This document shows positions 34,389 through 35,924 of a stretch of 35,924 nt of DNA, one piece after another (the first letter of the stretch is position 1; each line of letters begins with the position of its first letter). The position numbers and the translations under genes are program-made. Below the pieces are notes generated by a model. It searched no databases. It was not told the DNA's origin and saw only the letters and a list, made by a program, of their open reading frames with translations. Source of the stretch: Desulfamplus sp. (GTDB lineage: Bacteria; Desulfobacterota; Desulfobacteria; Desulfobacterales; Desulfobacteraceae); assembly GCA_015231705.1 (NCBI GenBank), contig JADGBC010000017.1:1-35924 (forward strand). Direction: 5' to 3'.

Positions 34389-35924
34389 TCAAGGAGCATT
34401 TTCATGGTAAAGTATTTTATGCAGCGTCAAAGAGAGATCACTTTGAACAACAGGTTTCATGAGCAAGGCACGAATACCCATTTCCAATGCTTTCTTTTCA
34501 GTAATATTCTCGCTGAATCCCGTACATAGAACTACTGGAATATCAGACCGTATGGAGATCATGGCACATGCCATCTGCTCACCGGTCATTCCGGGCATCG
34601 TAAAATCAGTTAGCACAAGGTCAAACTTATCCGGTGTCTTCATGAAAAGCTCCAGTGCCTCCCTGCTGCTTGTCATGGTCGTAATATGATATCCCATTCG
34701 CTCAAGCATTAATTTTTCCATACGAATAATTGCCGGGTCATCATCTACAAGCAAAATATGGCCACTGCCTTTATAGACCTGGCGTTCTTCATGAAGAAAT
34801 TTTACATTATTGATCTCTTTTTCAAGAAGTGGAAAATAGATATGGATAGATGTCCCTTTACCAATCTCACTTTCAAGTGAAATATATCCATGGCTGCTCT
34901 TTACAATTCCAAGCACAACTGCAAGACCAAGACCGGTACCTTTTCCTTCCGGCTTGGTTGTGAAATAAGGATCAAACACCCTCTTCATAACATCTTTAGA
35001 GATACCTTCGCCCGTGTCTCTTACGCACAGATGGACATAATTACCATGTATAACCTCCTGGCCGTCAGGCAGTGCTCCTGTTATCTTCTCCGACTTCAGG
35101 GATATGAAGATCTCTCCACCATTATTCTGTGTAGCATGGTAAGCATTAGTCATTAAATTCATGATTATCTGATGAATCTGTGTGGAGTCTGCCATAACCA
35201 GGTCATTTTCCTTGTCAATGGAAGATCTGACCTGAATAGTGGATGGAAGGGTAGCCCTCATAAGCTTGAGCACTTCATTGACAACAAGATGTACCCTCAA
35301 AGGTCTGACTGGTTGTCCGCTCTGACGGCTGAAATTGAGAATCTGACGGATAAGCTCTTTTGCACGTTCTGCTCCTTTTAATATCTCTTTCAACCCTTTT
35401 TTCAAACTTTCGTTTTTGGCATCAATAAGAAGCATCTCAGCATACCCTGTTATGGGAAACAGAATATTATTAAAATCGTGTGCAATACCGCCAGCAAGGC
35501 TTCCCATGGCTTCGAGTCGCTGAAGAGCGTGCATCTGCTCTTTAAGCTCATTTATCTCACGCCTCAGGTAGTAACGCTCCATAACATTACATATTGATCT
35601 TCTAAGCTGACTGATATCCAGTTGGCCTTTTACAAGGTAGTCATCTGCTCCATCTCTGGAGATTTTTGCAGCAGTATGGACATCTTCATTTCCAGTCAAA
35701 ACAATGATTGGAATGGAGTTGTTGGATTCTCTGAGCTGTTTTACAATATCAAGGGCAGTCTCTTTTCCAAGATAGTAATCCAGCATGACAAGATCCATCC
35801 CATCCAGAAGAGGTATGAATTGATGCTTAAGGAGATCATGGATCAGCTCAACCTTACAATCCAGCGAAAAGGCGAAGATATTTTCAAACTTGATTTTATT
35901 CGGGAGAGTGCCGACAAAATCAAA
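34389..35924 (-). CDS. REC-histidine kinase-REC hybrid protein (partial, 5' end outside window)
   Basis: The frame stays open to the right edge, so the true start lies beyond 35924; 511 residues are visible. An N-terminal receiver domain (to about residue 105) has the acceptor Asp in LVMLDYYLG (residue 49) and DDYLVKG. The HisKA region has the phospho-accepting His in LAGGIAHDFNNIL (near residue 149). The HATPase_c domain shows the N box NLMTNAYHATQN, DTGEGIS, FDPYFTTKPEGKGTGLGL. A second receiver follows from about residue 395: ILLVDDDPAI, acceptor Asp in LVLTDFTMPG, VVLCTG and LLMKPV. No membrane segment is visible, so it is probably cytosolic and driven by a partner kinase or by input beyond the edge. 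No regulated gene or output domain is next to it. It faces the DUF4143 gene tail to tail with 75 bases between. Confidence 0.9.
   Translation of the reverse strand, partial: FDFVGTLPNKIKFENIFAFSLDCKVELIHDLLKHQFIPLLDGMDLVMLDYYLGKETALDIVKQLRESNNSIPIIVLTGNEDVHTAAKISRDGADDYLVKGQLDISQLRRSICNVMERYYLRREINELKEQMHALQRLEAMGSLAGGIAHDFNNILFPITGYAEMLLIDAKNESLKKGLKEILKGAERAKELIRQILNFSRQSGQPVRPLRVHLVVNEVLKLMRATLPSTIQVRSSIDKENDLVMADSTQIHQIIMNLMTNAYHATQNNGGEIFISLKSEKITGALPDGQEVIHGNYVHLCVRDTGEGISKDVMKRVFDPYFTTKPEGKGTGLGLAVVLGIVKSSHGYISLESEIGKGTSIHIYFPLLEKEINNVKFLHEERQVYKGSGHILLVDDDPAIIRMEKLMLERMGYHITTMTSSREALELFMKTPDKFDLVLTDFTMPGMTGEQMACAMISIRSDIPVVLCTGFSENITEKKALEMGIRALLMKPVVQSDLSLTLHKILYHENAP

Noticed and set aside
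1-35924. CRISPR array, tRNA or rRNA genes
   Set aside because: No regularly spaced identical repeats and no tRNA-like or rRNA-like segments were seen in the intergenic DNA.

Overview
The window reads as chromosomal DNA from a Gram-negative, low-to-moderate G+C (about 40 % by eye) member of the Desulfobacterota, most likely Desulfobacteraceae-like. That placement is an inference. It rests on the overall character of the U32 peptidase, Ski2-like helicase, type-1 SerA and FecR/TPR/beta-barrel proteins, and on clear outer-membrane and periplasmic features. No rRNA, tRNA or CRISPR array was seen.

Layout. The left edge (1-1941) is accessory-looking: a 5'-truncated transposase remnant, a small unknown protein and a secreted lytic transglycosylase. 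A minus-strand block follows: galU, a U32 peptidase and a DEAD-box RNA helicase (2193-8000). Next is a self-contained two-gene plus-strand unit (8417-16005). It encodes a FecR-domain/TPR/outer-membrane-barrel protein and a 1384-residue secreted protein with two DUF1566 (Lcl-like) domains, two Calx-beta domains and a long C-terminal region of unknown type. A strong terminator closes it. This pair is the most unusual content of the window. hisI-hisG (minus strand) and a class A penicillin-binding protein (plus strand) diverge from a 327-base gap holding a hairpin that resembles an IS200/IS605 end. A CapD/WbpM-type nucleotide-sugar dehydratase (minus) diverges from a Ski2-like helicase (plus). 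A run of plus-strand housekeeping genes follows: a 93-residue unknown, ettA, prfC, serC and serA, closed by a 13-bp-stem hairpin. The right part holds a DUF697 protein and a hotdog thioesterase (minus), a probably transferred DUF4143 AAA ATPase behind a perfect 16-bp inverted repeat at its promoter, and a REC-histidine kinase-REC protein that runs off the right edge.

Functional links. Lytic transglycosylase, PBP1A, GalU and the CapD-like enzyme all concern the cell envelope and surface glycans. The FecR/TPR/barrel and Lcl/Calx-beta pair is probably an outer-membrane platform with a secreted partner. EttA and RF3 both act on the translating ribosome, and SerC and SerA catalyse consecutive steps of serine synthesis.

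A dispersed repeat occurs three times (3146-3232, 20481-20537, 32067-32135), always downstream of a minus-strand gene. It carries a small hairpin whose pairing is kept although its sequence varies, and two of the copies supply the stop codon of the neighbouring gene.
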